64,000 bases of DNA from positions 1 through 64,000 of the forward strand of contig WOFQ01000004.1 in assembly GCA_012184525.1 (NCBI GenBank), given 5' to 3'. The DNA is from Xenoacremonium recifei. Lineage: Eukaryota > Ascomycota > Sordariomycetes > Hypocreales > Nectriaceae. The notes below the pieces were generated by a model. The model ran no database searches. It saw only the letters and a program-made list of their open reading frames with translations, and was not told the DNA's origin. This document shows positions 43,648-55,589 of this stretch, one piece after another. A program made the position numbers and the translations under genes. The stretch's first letter is position 1; each line of letters starts with the position of its first letter.

Positions 43648-45243
43648 TCAAATGATTCCAGCCCGGGCAGCCTCACCACCACCCTCCTGCAGCAGCTCCT
43701 CCATCCTCCGCTTACCCTTACCGATTCCGCCCTCACCCACACCCATACGTCTCGCAACATAGCGCTGCGCAACGACACCGACAGACAACTTGAGCTGCTC
43801 CTGCAACCACTCCGCAACCCACTCACGGGGGTCGACGCCGCCGGCATCGATGTGCTCCTGGATCTCCTCGGGGACGTTGTCGGGCATGTCGTAGGCCTCG
43901 TCGGCAGAGCCGGGGGTGAGCGGCGCAGGAGCATCTAGCCACTGCACCCACTTCAGGGGCACGCTCTGGCTGAGCGTCGAGTACTCGATCTCGTGGACGG
44001 GGTCCAGCACGAAGATGGCGAAGACGACCTGTTCGTCGATCTGCTCTTGGTCCTTGACGAGAGAGGACTCCTTCTCCTTCTCTGCTGAGGCCGTTCCGGC
44101 AAACAGGGTCTTGTCGGCGTCGGTGGTGACAGCCTGGACGGAGAGGAACAGATCCGATGTTCGCACGGGGTTGCTCTCGCTGAGGGCTTCTGTAGCGCGA
44201 ATCTTGGCCTGCTCGAGTCCTCCGTTGGAAGCAAAGTAATCAGCCGCGTACGACTCGGCGCTGGCGCGGCAGAGCTTGGTGCCCTCGGTCAGCCCCTTGA
44301 TGAGACCCAAGTCACGAGTCGAGCCCGACTGCCTCCACCAGGGGCCGTCCTGCCAGCCGGCGGTGCTGTCGTTGGATCGTCGAGAGCCGCTCTCGGTGCC
44401 GCGCTGGATGACGAGCAGGTCGCCTCCCTCGACTTGCTGCATGACGCGGGAGAAGACCTCCGAAATGAGAGGATCGAGAGCCGGGTATCCGACGAAATCG
44501 TGGGTGATGTGGATTAGAAGCCGCTCGTGCGAGCTGATGGGAGGCGCGAGCGTGTGGAGGATGTTGGTAAAGGTCGGCAGGGCACGGTGACGGAGCTCAT
44601 CGCCTGTGATTGAATTGACAGTTAGCGTGAGCTTTTACAAGTAGTGTCAAGGAAACAAACCGTAGCTTCGCAGAGTGCCAACGTCGATGCCCTTGAGGCC
44701 CTTGACTTGCTCTGCCCACTTCTTGGCCTCCTCGTTCTGCTGGATCTGGCTCACAGCAGCCTCAGCCGTCTTCATGGCGGCCGAGGCGGTGGACAAGAGG
44801 CCACCCCACCAGCCACCACCCGACTGCTGAGGCGCCTGCTGCTGCTGCTGCAGCTCGTGCTGGGCCTCGACAGTGCCCTTCTTCTCCGACTCGTGCAGCT
44901 CAGAGCTGGTGGCACTCGGCGTGAAGGTGGCGCGCAGGCTGCGGGCGCTGTCGGTGGACTTGCGGCTGGCGATGGCGGTGCGGTCGTCACCCGCGGGAGG
45001 TGTGGCGGTCGAGCGTCGCGGCTCCTTCACGTTCAGGCGCGGCGTGTGCGGGCGAGACGGCTGCTCCAGCTCCGACTCGAGGTCGGCGAGGATGTCCTGG
45101 TCGGCAATGGCCTTGGAGGCGGCCGACGTGGGCTTGGCGGGCTTGGACGACGCCTTCTTGGTCTTGGGGTCGTCGTCGAGGCCGTCGAGCAGCTCCTCGA
45201 GATTATCGTCGGCAGGCGCCGCCTTGGCCTTTTTGGAGGACAT
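43648..45243 (-). CDS. Mtc1-like protein (maintenance of telomere capping family)
   Basis: Two exons on the minus strand: 45243-44661 and 44603-43648 (512 aa). The start MSSKKAKAAPADDNLEELLD is acidic and low-complexity; a poly-Gln patch lies near 130-140. Then comes a WWGGLLSTASAAMKTAEAAV amphipathic helix and WAEQVKGLKGIDVGTLRSYG, which the intron interrupts. The folded C-terminal half starts DELRHRALPTFTNILHTLAP and HERLLIHITHDFVGYPALDP. These are hallmarks of the fungal Mtc1 family (DUF5427-type) as I recall it. The yeast protein was named for a genetic interaction with cdc13-1 telomere capping and is associated with COPI vesicles; its biochemical role is unclear. The divergent neighbour is the AT-hook-like gene. 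Confidence 0.8.
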
Positions 45244-46422
45244 GGCGGGAGCTGGAGAGAGTGTGGGAGAACAGGAGTGTAGTGCTTGGTGATGATGCTG
45301 CTCTGGATGTTGACGTGGGAGGTGGAAGTAGGTGGTGGTTTGTCGTTGGTGGTGGTGGGGGGAGGTTGATGTAACTGAGAGAAGCTCGGGCTGGGCTGGG
45401 TTGATGACAGTGGATGACAGTGGATGTTACAGCACATGAGGGAAGGGGTCGTGTAAGAAACGCTGTGAGACGGCGGGAGACTTGGGGGGCGGACGAAAAG
45501 GGATGAGTGGCTTACACGGAAATAGTCACTAGAGTCGCCAGAGAATAATAGTCCATAGTTCTGCAATTAGATACCAGATATTCCAGCGTTTATAAGCTGG
45601 TCAACCTCTCTTTCATCCAGTGCTCTGCTCTCATATCATCTACATCAGCACACTGAGCGCCGTCTTGCCCAATGCAGCCAAGCGTCAGACTCGCCGCGGC
45701 TGATTGGCCAGCGGCTCTCAGCGGAGGAACCCCGGAGAACGGGATCGGGCCGGGGTGCTGATTGGCCGGCAGTGAGAGAACAGCGCTGGATGCCCACTAA
45801 AACGGGCTCCCGTCACTAACAGCAAGCCCCCGTAAGTCGTAAGTCGAGGTGTCCAGTCCTGTTCCAGTCCATCGCCTAAGCAAAAATCGACGCCAGCCAG
45901 CTTCCCGAGTAGACGGCAAAAGGAGAGAAGAGAGCCAGCATCAATCACGGGTTGTGGGAAGCAAAGACTGCCTCGCCGTGTGTGTGCCAGCTTTCATCTG
46001 TCAGCTCCTGCTCGTCTATCGCCCGCGGCTTTTGCTTTGATTTGCTTTGATCTGATCCCTTGAGCGTGTCTCCCCCCCCGGTCGACCCTTTTATCCCGGC
46101 TGGGCTCTTTATTCTTTGGCCGCCTCTGATTTGCCCGCGTCGTCGGCTGGCTGGGCTCTACTGGCAGCCTCTCAAAATTCTGACACGCTCATCGCTCATC
46201 TCATACGGGCTTTGCCAGAACTGCCGTCGCCAAACCTCCATCCACGGCATTTCGCCGCACACTCAGCCATACATCACCAGAATCAGGCTGCTCGCCGCTT
46301 TCTTGCGACGTATGACTTGTTTTGGCCCGCCATCGCGCCGGCTGCCCGTCGTCGCCGCTGTCCCGCGTGCCTGGTAAACCTCGTCCATCCCCTTGAGCCT
46401 CTAATCCATCTACTTCTATCAG
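45244..46422. promoter_or_regulatory. Divergent promoter region, Mtc1-like and AT-hook-like genes
   Basis: 1.18 kb. Low-complexity GGTGGT-type sequence near 45310-45370 precedes the Mtc1 start, and CT-rich leader sequence fills about 45950-46420 before the large gene. No coding signal beyond short ORFs. Confidence 0.45.
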
Positions 46423-49400
46423 ATGGATCGCGCGCGCCGCACAACCCAGCGCCGCCGTCCTCTGGATGCCTCAGCCTCGCCGCAGTCGGCGTCTGAAGCC
46501 TCCTTTGAACTCAATTCTTCCACCAGCCCTGTTGCGGCGCATGCCTCTGCTTCTGCTTCATCTGCCGTGGCCACGCCTCAAACGGCCTCCCAGGCACGTC
46601 GCGGGAGCAAGCCGCTGCACCACGCCTTCACCTTCTCTACCCCAGGGCCTCATCGCGGGCTGAACCTGCGGAAACGCTCCAAGACCATGGACACGTACGG
46701 CCTTGGTGACGAGGACGAGCACCATGAAGGCCCCAAAAAGGGCGGCCACAGTCTGCGCAAGCGGGCCCGCGTCGATTACACGTTTGAGCACATCGACGAT
46801 GATGTCCTCGTGCCCAACTCCACCACCAACACGGCTTCAGCCCGTGGCCGCAAGCGAAGATCCGATGTCAACTACGACTCGGAGGACTTGTACGGCCCGG
46901 ACATGAAGCGTCGCGGCGCCTCGATGGGTGCGGCTGATACGCCTTCTACTCGTCGCCGCAACCCGTCCCGTAAGTCGGTCGAGGCCAAGGCGGCGACAAC
47001 CTCGTATCGCCGCGAGTCGCTGGGAGACGACGACCACGACAACAACGAGGTGCAAGACACCATCGAGGTCGGCGTCTCCTACTCGGATCTCTCTGATTCA
47101 GAGTTCCACGGTGGCAGCCGGTCCAATGAGTCGTCGCCGCGCTCTGAAAAGGGCCAGCCCGCCTCCATCGCCGACTCAGCCATGGCGCGGCCAGAGGACC
47201 ATGACCGGCATCACTCCGGTGAGCAGAGGTCTGAGTCTGTCAATGGCCAGCAAGACTCTGCACGGCCCTCTGTCGAGACACCCTCCAAAAAGCCCGTTAT
47301 CCGGGTGACGGATGAGTCTGCTGTTGAGCCGGTTGCAAAGTCTGCAGCTGACGTCGTTGATGAGCCGACGTCAAAACAAGCGTCATCACCTGAGCCGTCC
47401 AAACAGCCATCTGAGACTGATTTGCAGGCGAGCAAACAGACTGAGGAGTCGTCTATTGTTCCGGCGTCGAAGTCGCCCATTGTCGAAAATGTGAATGGGA
47501 ATCTGAGAAATTCACCACCCATTGTGTCCCCCACCATCTCACCTCACATTTCCACACCTCATACCGACCAACTACAAAAGCCACCACAACCTCCTCAACC
47601 ACAGTCATCTTCTTCTTTCTCATCCAACAACAACAACAACATCATCAAGAGGGAAGCAGACGACAACTGGAAATACAAACCACCTTACCCCATTATCTCA
47701 ACTGCTGACATCTTCACACACAAAGATACTGTCCGGTTTCGCCGTCGTATCGTGATGTCGAAAGCAGAACCTCGGGCTGAACCCGATGCTGAGCATCACC
47801 AACCGGAGGCCCCCAAACCCACTTCATCACCAGCTGTTCCCCAAGCATCTGAAGAAGTAGCTGCTGTTCCCTCATCCCCCCAGCCGAACAATGATGCTGT
47901 TCAGCAAGAGCAAGCTCCTGAACAGCCTCTAGCTGAGTCCGATGTCACTCCTATGGACATTGAACAGCCTGACGACCAACCTGACGACCAGCCTCTTGCT
48001 GCTTCACCATCACCAATGGATGTGGATGAGCCAGAGGAGGAACTCCAGCTTGTTCCTGCTGAGTCTACTGTTGACCAGAAGACCCCGGAACCTAACCCAA
48101 CTACCCCGAATCATCGCACACCTACCCTTTCCCCTACCCTCGAGCGTGTCGTCTCTCAGACTTCATCTCGAACCTCCCAACCCAATACCCCCAATTCTCG
48201 ACAAATTGCACTTCCCTCGACTTCCAAGTTCTCGAAGCCTCAGCGTGCTCCCGTGGGCCGCTGGGCTCATCTGACCCCGTACATCGAGGGCGAGTACACG
48301 CTCTACCCCGAGAAGAAGGGCAAAACAGACGAGGATGGCCCTAGCGAGGAGCAGACCCCCGACAACGACAAGGAGTCCAATGACGTCGAGCCTATGGTTG
48401 AGGACAACGATGACAATGCCGAGCCAGCTGCCCCGGAGGCACCCACTCCCGCTCTCAACACCCCCCGCGTCTCCCCTGTACCTGACACTACGGCATTTAA
48501 CTCCCCGGCTCCGGCTGGTGAGGACGCCGATGACGCCGACGTCTCCGAGTCTCAGGAACCGCCGGACCGAAAACGGTTCTTCAAGTACCGCAAGCTCCGT
48601 GATCCGGAAGAGTACTCTGCTGTGTTCGAGAACTATGAGAACATGCCCACCGAGGTCTTGTACGAGCTCATCGAGGCCGCTAACGTCTCCCTCTATCAGT
48701 GGCAGGACGAGTGGATCGAATTGGGCAAGCTCGTTGACGACCATGAGAACTCCCTTCGCCGTCGCCAGGCCGATGCCAAGTATGAGGCCCGGACCCGAAA
48801 CTTGCACCAGCATGGCGTCAACTATGAAGAGCCCGACTTTGCCGTCAAGGGCTACAAGGCCCGAGAGAAGGAAGTCACAACTGAAACCCGCTACCTCCAA
48901 GGCCAGGATAGGATCATGGCCGCGGCATACGGCTTTGAGTATGACCCCCATCCATCCAAGATTGGCAAGCAGAACCCCGAGACTCAGCAGGTTGGCATCA
49001 TGACCCGAGGCCGATCTCTACGAAACCAGCCTCGCCAGACGGCCAAGGCCACCGAGACCGAGGAGGTCACTGGCAAGCGACAGCGCAAGCCTGTCCAGCT
49101 CTTTGACCCGGCGTTGCAAGATGTTAGCCGCAGCTCAACGCCAGCCCCGACTCGTGGTCGTCGCCGCCGCAACGCCAATGCCGACAACGAGGAGCCGCAG
49201 AGCGTTCCAGCCAGCTTCACCACGGAACAGGTCTCGGATGGCGAATCTCAGGCGGCACCTAAGAGGCGTCGCCGCGGTCGCAAGCCCCAGGCGGCCAACC
49301 TTGTGGAGGAGTCTGCCCCGGCCTCTCCCCCTGACGAGCCTCAGGTCGAGGAGGAGTCCGCCAAACCCTCCCGCCGTGGCCGTGGTCGACAGGCCCGCAA

Positions 49401-50626
49401 TGTCACCAAGCGCGATGCTAGTGTCAGCGCTGATGACGATTACTACGACGGCCCACGAGAGCGACGCAAGCCTCGCAAGTACGACGCCGAGGAGACTGAT
49501 GAGGAGAATGGCGAGCCCGAGGAGGAGGAGAAGGAGGCTACCGAGGAGCAGCCCGTCCAGCGCACCCGGATCCTCACACTTAAGATCCCCAAGGCTCGAA
49601 ACCCTAGTGAGGCTTCCTCTGTCATCCAGGACAACGGCGAGTCCCGCCCCGGCACTGCCGACTCGGAGCAGAGTTCCCAGACCGTCGAGTCTGGTGTCTA
49701 CGACTTCCGACCTAAGCGCCAGAAGCGATTCCGTGGCGATGACCCGGAGGAGACAGATGAGACGTCCCAGGCGCCCCCTAAGAAGCGCGGTAAGCGTTCG
49801 GGCCCCAACACCACCGGCGTCAGCACTCCTGTCGCTGCTCCGGCCCCTGTCGTCGAGCCTGCGCCTGTCGTTGCCCAGCCCGACCCCATGGTTCCTCCGA
49901 TGAACCGCAAGGTCCAGAAGATCAAGGTTGTTCGCTCTGGATTCGACAACCGCAACGGAGGTCCCAGCTCAATGAGCCAGCCTGCCGAGGAGATCCCCGA
50001 GGAGCGCCAGAAGGACTACAAGTCCATGACAAAGTCCGAGAAGATGTCAGCCTCCATGAAGAGTAAGCTCCCCTCCCTCCCTACAATCATACACATCACA
50101 TGCTAACATGTTTTCTCCAGACCGATGGGCCAACGGCAACATGGCTGGCGCCGTCGAGAAGCGCAAGGCTACGCTCGCAGCTAAGAAAGCCGCCCAGGCA
50201 GCGGCTGATGCGCGCCTCGGCAACCTCCAGCCCAAGCCGAAGAGCAAGGCGGCTCTCAAGAAGGAGGCCAGTGAGCAGCTTCGCATGCAGCAGCAGCAAC
50301 AGCTCCAGCCGCAACACCCTCAGCTTCAGGCCGCGCAGGAGGTCGTTCACCAGCCTCATCACCACCATCACGACCACCATCACGCACACCACCATCATCA
50401 CCACCAGCCGCCGCCGCCGGCCCAGCAGGCTTACGATCCGAACATGCAGCCTGCTCCTTATGGCTATGCCCCTATGCATGAGTACGCGCCGCCCCAGCAG
50501 CATTACCATGCCCCCCCTCCTCCTCCTCATGGCCCGCCGCCTGGTCCTCCTGGTCCTCCTGGCCCGCCAAACTCGCACGGCATGCCCCCCCATGGCCATA
50601 TGGGCTATCCTTACCCGCCGATGTAA
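46423..50626 (+). CDS. Large disordered nuclear-type protein with AT-hook-like motifs, function unknown
   Basis: Two exons: 46423-50062 and 50121-50626 (1381 aa). The N-terminal part is rich in Arg/Lys clusters (LRKRSKTM, LRKRARVDYTFEH, RGRKRRSDVNYDSEDLYGP). A long Ser/Pro/Glu-rich segment follows. The one clearly folded region is around 705-850: KRFFKYRKLRDPEEYSAVFE, then LYELIEAANVSLYQWQDEWI and charged helices. After it are AT-hook-like patches (RRRGRKPQ near 950; RRGRGRQ near 985). The C-terminus (exon 2) has a basic helix, a histidine run of about 16 residues broken by Asp and Ala (about 1293-1308), and a Pro/Gly-rich tail. This suggests a chromatin or DNA-associated protein, but I do not recognise the family. 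Confidence 0.8.
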
Positions 50627-52051
50627 GAGCTGGCCTATAGCCGGTCCAGCGTCGCATTGATCGAGTCTGTCTCGCGGAGACGCACACCTCCCCAGCGACC
50701 GTATCTACTTTCATTACACCTATCGAGTTTTCGACGAGGCACCGCCCTCGCACAGCATCATCAACAACAGCAGCGCATATACCACGCTCTCCCCACGCCC
50801 TTTCCTGTATTTTAGGTACTTTACCAGAGGGATTGGATTTTCCGCGCGAGCGTCTTGTACACTACTTCCACTATTACATTCCCAGCACGCGGCCCCTGTG
50901 TGGTTATCTGTTTTTTTCTCCCTCAGTTTGGTTCCCTTTCTTGCGCACATCGGTTTTCTCGCGCATCTCAGTCTTCATGCGCACCTCGGTTTTCTTGCGC
51001 ACTTCAGGGTTGGTTGCCGCCCTGCACGGAACAGAACGTCATTGTGTTTTCTTGCGTTTGCATATACATTGCTGAGGGCACGCGTGCTCGGAATCAGGGA
51101 CATAAAAAGTGCTGGTCGGTTTTCTGTTTGTAGCAGGGGAAAATGAAGGACTTTTACTTACTTATTACGTATTAAATAACTTGCTTGTTCTCATAATGTG
51201 TCTTGAGTAGGTGTCTGACTAACAAAGACACCGTTCTTTATTCTATTGTGATCTTGAGTGTTGAATGATTCCTTTGTAACCCTTTATGACTTGCTGTTGT
51301 GAAGCTTGGAGTTTACTGTGTTGGCGTCTTAACCTGGACCTTACGTATGTCAAAGTCCTCAACCCCATTTACATCATTGCACTTTATCCCAGAACACACA
51401 ATGTGAATAATCTAAATAGACAAGCAATACAATAATTAACACGAATAATTGTTCCATACTAATTCAAATTATCGCGACGGATGGAGTGTACACCATTCTT
51501 CCACATTTCCAAATTCTGCAGGGTAGCCCTAATTGCATGTCAACGGTTCCATTACAATTATGAGGGGCGGTCTCGACCAAAAGAGGTTTAAGTTCACGGG
51601 TAACGAAAAACTCTCTTTTGGATCTCTGTTATGGGCTTCTTCTTAAGAAAGGACCATGGCTTCAGTCTGTAATTTGTCGAAACCGAGACTGCAACGCACT
51701 CATCTGATAAACTTGCCCTACCTTTACACCCGTGTTCGTCGATACCTTAATTTCTTAGGGAGAACATTCACGTGATAGAAAGCAACTCAAGTTTGAAGTG
51801 ATCTTGTTTTTGTCCTTGATGTGATGCCTGGTATGAATCATCCTTACACGCCGCAACCGAAATGCAGAGCCTACCAAACCAGCGACTCAACTTCCCATCC
51901 TCCCTCTGCCCCGAAAACCGCACCGCCCCGCGAGTCTAAGGAAGAAAGGGCCTTTCGCGCTCTAATGTGATCGCATCCGGGGACAGACAGAAAATCACCA
52001 CGCCTTCGTGTCCTTTTTTTTTATATCCTTCGTCCGAAAAGCAATCACCCT
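50627..52051. other. Intergenic, 1.4 kb, AT-rich centre
   Basis: Convergent 3' regions of the AT-hook-like gene and RPL23. The part from about 51140 to 51900 is AT-rich with no ORF of note. A T(8+) run is found near 52012-52021. No tRNA or repeat seen. Confidence 0.45.
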
Positions 52052-52962
52052 TTACATGACGACACCCGAGTTGCTGGCAATACGGGGCCACAGCTCAGCA
52101 GCCTCCTTGCCGACGGGGCCAGTAATGGCAGAGCCCTTCATCTCACCCTTGGGGTTGACGATCTGCATGAATCCACGTTAGCTTCAATTCGTCTTTTCTC
52201 TGCCTCATTCGCAGTTCTCCTCCCGCAAGTGCAAACGTACCACACCAGCGTTGTCCTCGAAGTACAGGAAAACACCGTCGAATCGCTTCCAGGGCTTGCT
52301 CTGTCGGACGATGACGGCGGGGTGGACCTTCTTTCGGAGCTCGGGCTTTCCCTTCTTGACGGTAGCCATGACCATGTCACCGACACCACCGGCGGGCAAT
52401 CGGTTCAGGCGGGCACCGATGCCCTTGACGGCGATGATGTACAGGTTTCGGGCACCGGAGTTGTCGGCGCAGTTCATGACGGCACCACTGCAGTATGCGT
52501 TAGTTCGGGTCGAGGTGAGTCGAAAGTCGGACAAGGCACGTACACTGGGAGACCCAGGGTCATCTTGAGCTTGCCACCAGGGGCACCACGCCTGTGAGAA
52601 TGCTGTCAGTTTCGCCTTGGAATCGTGGATTCATCGTCTGTCGTCGCGCGCTCTGCCACATTTCCCGGTCGATGGACGTCGAAGGTCGGAAGGAGCCCGT
52701 CATGGTATCTGGATTCGAAATTGCGAAAATTATCGACGACCAAGTCGAGCAGGCACCGTCTCCAGGCTCATCGCGAGACATTCGGCTTCGTTGAGAATTT
52801 CGTTGTCTTCGTGCGTCTTTCCCTCGATCCCCCACCAAGACATTTGTTGAACGTCCTCCTCCTCGCGACGTCCGATCGATGACGGGAAAAATGTGGCAAG
52901 AGGCCGAGTCGACGACGACGACGCTCTCTGGCAGTCAGAGGGACTTACGAGATCTTGGCCAT
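52052..52962 (-). CDS. rpl23: 60S ribosomal protein uL14 (RPL23)
   Basis: Four exons on the minus strand: 52962-52949, 52591-52544, 52487-52241, 52162-52052 (139 aa). The first exon encodes only MAKIS and is followed by a 357-bp intron, the longest in the window and typical of fungal ribosomal-protein genes. The joined protein shows MNCADNSGARNLYIIAVKGI, LPAGGVGDMVMATVKKGKPE, VHPAVIVRQ and the end ITGPVGKEAAELWPRIASNS. It is complete and of normal length. uL14 sits at the subunit interface of the large ribosomal subunit, near bridge B8 and the translational GTPase/eIF6 site. Confidence 0.96.
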
Positions 52963-53496
52963 TGTATCGGTGTTGTGTGTGGCGTTACTTCGTGAAGAGT
53001 CGTGCCGAGTCTCGAGATGCCGTCGTAGGAACGGGGGAGCTTTTCAGGCGAAATTTTACCTTGCAATCTGTGGGGTGGGAAACCCTATGGCCGAAGCGAA
53101 TGTGGAGCACGTGATGATAAGGACTTATCTGAGGTCGACGAATCAGGTGTTACTCTGGGAGAACGGAAAAGACACCTCATTTGAGTGAGCCTACACGGAG
53201 TAATGGGCTTTAAAATGCAAAGACTGAAACCATCGAAATTCCTGAAATTATTACCCGTTTTCTGAATGAGTTTCATTTCTCAGTCTTCTCAAGTGCGGCT
53301 GAGTGTAGGGTCTCTTCTTCGATGTCCTTGATCAACCCAGGTGGGGCATCCATGATCGGCCACTTTTGCAGACCCAATCATCCTCCCAACACACCAAGCC
53401 CTGATTCCCACACCACCACTTCCGGCCTCTGGAGACATAATGCGGTCTTTCCGTTGTAGCCCTCAATCAACGGGTCACGCTCCCACCGAAAGATCT
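52963..53496. other. Intergenic, promoter of RPL23 and tRNA flank
   Basis: Upstream region of the ribosomal protein gene and 5' flank of the tRNA; no coding signal. Confidence 0.45.
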
Positions 53497-53580
53497 GCCC
53501 GGTTAGCTCAATCGGTAGAGCGTGAGACTCTTACGAGTTCACACATCTCAAGGTTGCGGGTTCGACCCCCGCATCGGGCT
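53497..53580 (+). tRNA. tRNA-Lys(CUU) with 11-nt intron
   Basis: The acceptor arms pair over 7 positions (GCCCGGT with ATCGGGC, one G-U), with discriminator U at 53580. The D-arm segment TTAGCTCAATCGGTAGAGC and T-arm GCGGGTTCGACCCCCGC are canonical, including the A- and B-box sequences. The anticodon stem TGAGA (53523-53527) pairs with TCTCA (53546-53550). The anticodon CTT is at 53530-53532. The 11-nt intron (53534-53544) sits one base 3' of the anticodon, the standard nuclear position. The mature tRNA is 73 nt before CCA addition. A T6 run near 53610 may terminate Pol III. Confidence 0.95.
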
Positions 53581-54067
53581 TATTCCTATACAATTCATGA
53601 TTGAGAGGTCTTTCATCTTTTTTGCCGTTTTTTACGTTGGTGGTCTTCCGTTTTCTCGTAGGGTGCATGGAGTAATAATAAGGCTAAGGCGCAGGGCGTA
53701 GAGTGAAAGCACAATAACCATGTCAGTCATGTGCCTGTACGTCGTAGATGTGTCGTAAATGTGTCGTAAATGTGCTTCTTAGACCGAGCACTACTCTTCT
53801 AAACGTAACACTACCCAGGCAGCCTGTCTTCTTGATACTTGCAATATTCCACTGACCTTCTCATCGTCATCATCCAAAACCAATCCCTGCACGTGACAGC
53901 TCCCTCCTTCCCAACTCGGCCTCCATCCCCCGCGTGCCCTCCGTGCCCCGGACCGGCTCAGGTGGACCTCGGCTCGCGGCTCACGGCCTTCTTCCCCGCA
54001 ACCCGGAGCTCGAACCCGTGCCACCCATCCGTCTGTCGCACAGCCAGCTCAGCTCAGCCCAGCTCTC
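53581..54067. other. Intergenic, tRNA 3' flank and Nudix promoter
   Basis: Contains a T6 run shortly after the tRNA, GTCGTAAATGT-like direct repeats near 53745-53772, and a CT-rich leader of the Nudix gene. No gene is seen. Confidence 0.4.
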
Positions 54068-55287
54068 ATGGCCTTCCCCTCCCGAGCCATTGGGCGAGCC
54101 GCTGTGTCTCTCTTCCCCTCACGTCCCAGACCCAGCGCCCTCATCAACACTCCGGCATCTCTATCCCTATCCCTATCTCCTAGCACCATGCCGCCTTCTC
54201 GCAGTGCCTCCTCCGCCGCCGGCCGGCCCCTCGCCGAGCCACGGCCTAGCTCCTCCGTCGTGCTGCTCTCGCCGACGAACCAAGTGCTGCTGCTACACCG
54301 CGTGCAGACGTCCACATCCTTCGCCTCTGCGCATGTCTTCCCTGGCGGTAACCTGGACGCCTTCCATGACGGCGCCATTCCGGCCCCCGACGCGCCAGAG
54401 CGGCATCGCGATGGTCCGGCGTACCGCATGGGCGCTATCCGGGAGACCTTCGAGGAGACGGGGATTCTGCTGGCGAAGCGCGCCGGTCAGCTTGTGCAGT
54501 TGAGTCAGGAGGAGCGTGATGCAGCGCGGAAGGAGATCCACGGGAACAATGTCAAGTTCCCAGACTGGCTGGCCTCACTTGGCGCAGAGCCTGATCTCAG
54601 TAAGTGTACCGTCTTATAATCTTTGGGAACACTCGCTCAAACCTCGCAGACGGCCTTATCCCTTTCACGCGCTGGGTCACCCCAGCTGCCAACAAGAAGC
54701 GTTTCACCACGCAGATGTACCTCTACCAACTCCCTCTCTCTGTCGGCCACCTCCCCTCAGAGATGCTCATCCCCACGCCCGACAACGGCGTCGAGCACAC
54801 GGCCGCGCAGTTCGCCCCAGCCGAGACGTGGTTGGCGCGCACCGCTGCCTCCGAGCTGATCCTATTCCCACCACAAGCATACCTGCTGGTCCTGCTATCA
54901 ACTGTGTTCGCCGCCACCAAGCCACAGAGCACATCAACCGTTGAGGGCCCGCTGCACCGCGCACGGCAGCGTCGCCGGCTAATGGCATTCCTGAAGGGTG
55001 TGCCGACGGCGGAGACGGAGGCCGGCAAGAAACATGCCACGGCCAAGATCCCCTGGGGCGACAAGGTCATGAGCCCGCATAACTTGCTCGTGAGGGCGAG
55101 TGACGGGAGAGTTGTGCTTGGACTGGATCGCCCGGGGCCGGAGCTCAAGGGGACGGAGCGTGGCGGGGATTGGGAGCGAGTGGTGCTGGTCAACTTCAAT
55201 AAGGAGGGCCCAAGAGACGTGGAGATTCGGAACCGAGAGGAGATTCTGGCAGAGGAGAGAAAGTTGAAAGAGAAGGAGAAGTTGTAG
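54068..55287 (+). CDS. Nudix hydrolase, NUDT19/CoA-diphosphatase-like
   Basis: Two exons: 54068-54599 and 54650-55287 (389 aa), phase kept. From ATG 54068 the N-terminus is Arg/Ser/Ala-rich without acids and could be a mitochondrial presequence; ATG 54188 (MPPSRSASSAAG) is an alternative start giving 349 aa. The Nudix fold begins at SSVVLLSPTNQVLLLHRVQ. The Nudix box is split by an insertion: HVFPGGNLDAFHDG, then about 17 residues, then RMGAIRETFEETGILL, which carries the RExxEExG core. This expanded box is typical of the NUDT19/RP2 group, known in animals for CoA diphosphatase activity. The substrate here is inferred. It ends with a Lys/Glu-rich helix. Confidence 0.85.
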
Positions 55288-55589
55288 ATGGGCAAGGATA
55301 TAGAGCGGATCGAAGAATGGACTATACAAGAGTTGGGAGAAAGGCGTCATGCATGGTATGTCATTCATGACTATCTAATTTTTGACATTAAACCCAAACA
55401 CAGATATCTAGCTATTACTTATACATCAAAACAAGAGCAGAATTCATCATCATCTCTACCTACTTAGATCCCGTCAATACCACAACACAGCCAATCCAAC
55501 GCCACGGGTATCAATCATACAAGCGCCTGCCAAACAAAAGAGGCTACATAGACGCGTTAATCATAGCTGCCACGCCACCCAAAATCCAT
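55288..55589. other. Convergent 3' regions, no gene
   Basis: AT-rich spacer between the Nudix gene and the opposing transcription factor gene; no coding signal. Confidence 0.5.

Noticed and set aside
44644..45282. 212-codon plus-strand frame antisense to Mtc1-like exon 1
   Set aside because: Leu/Arg/Gly-rich shadow of the opposite strand.
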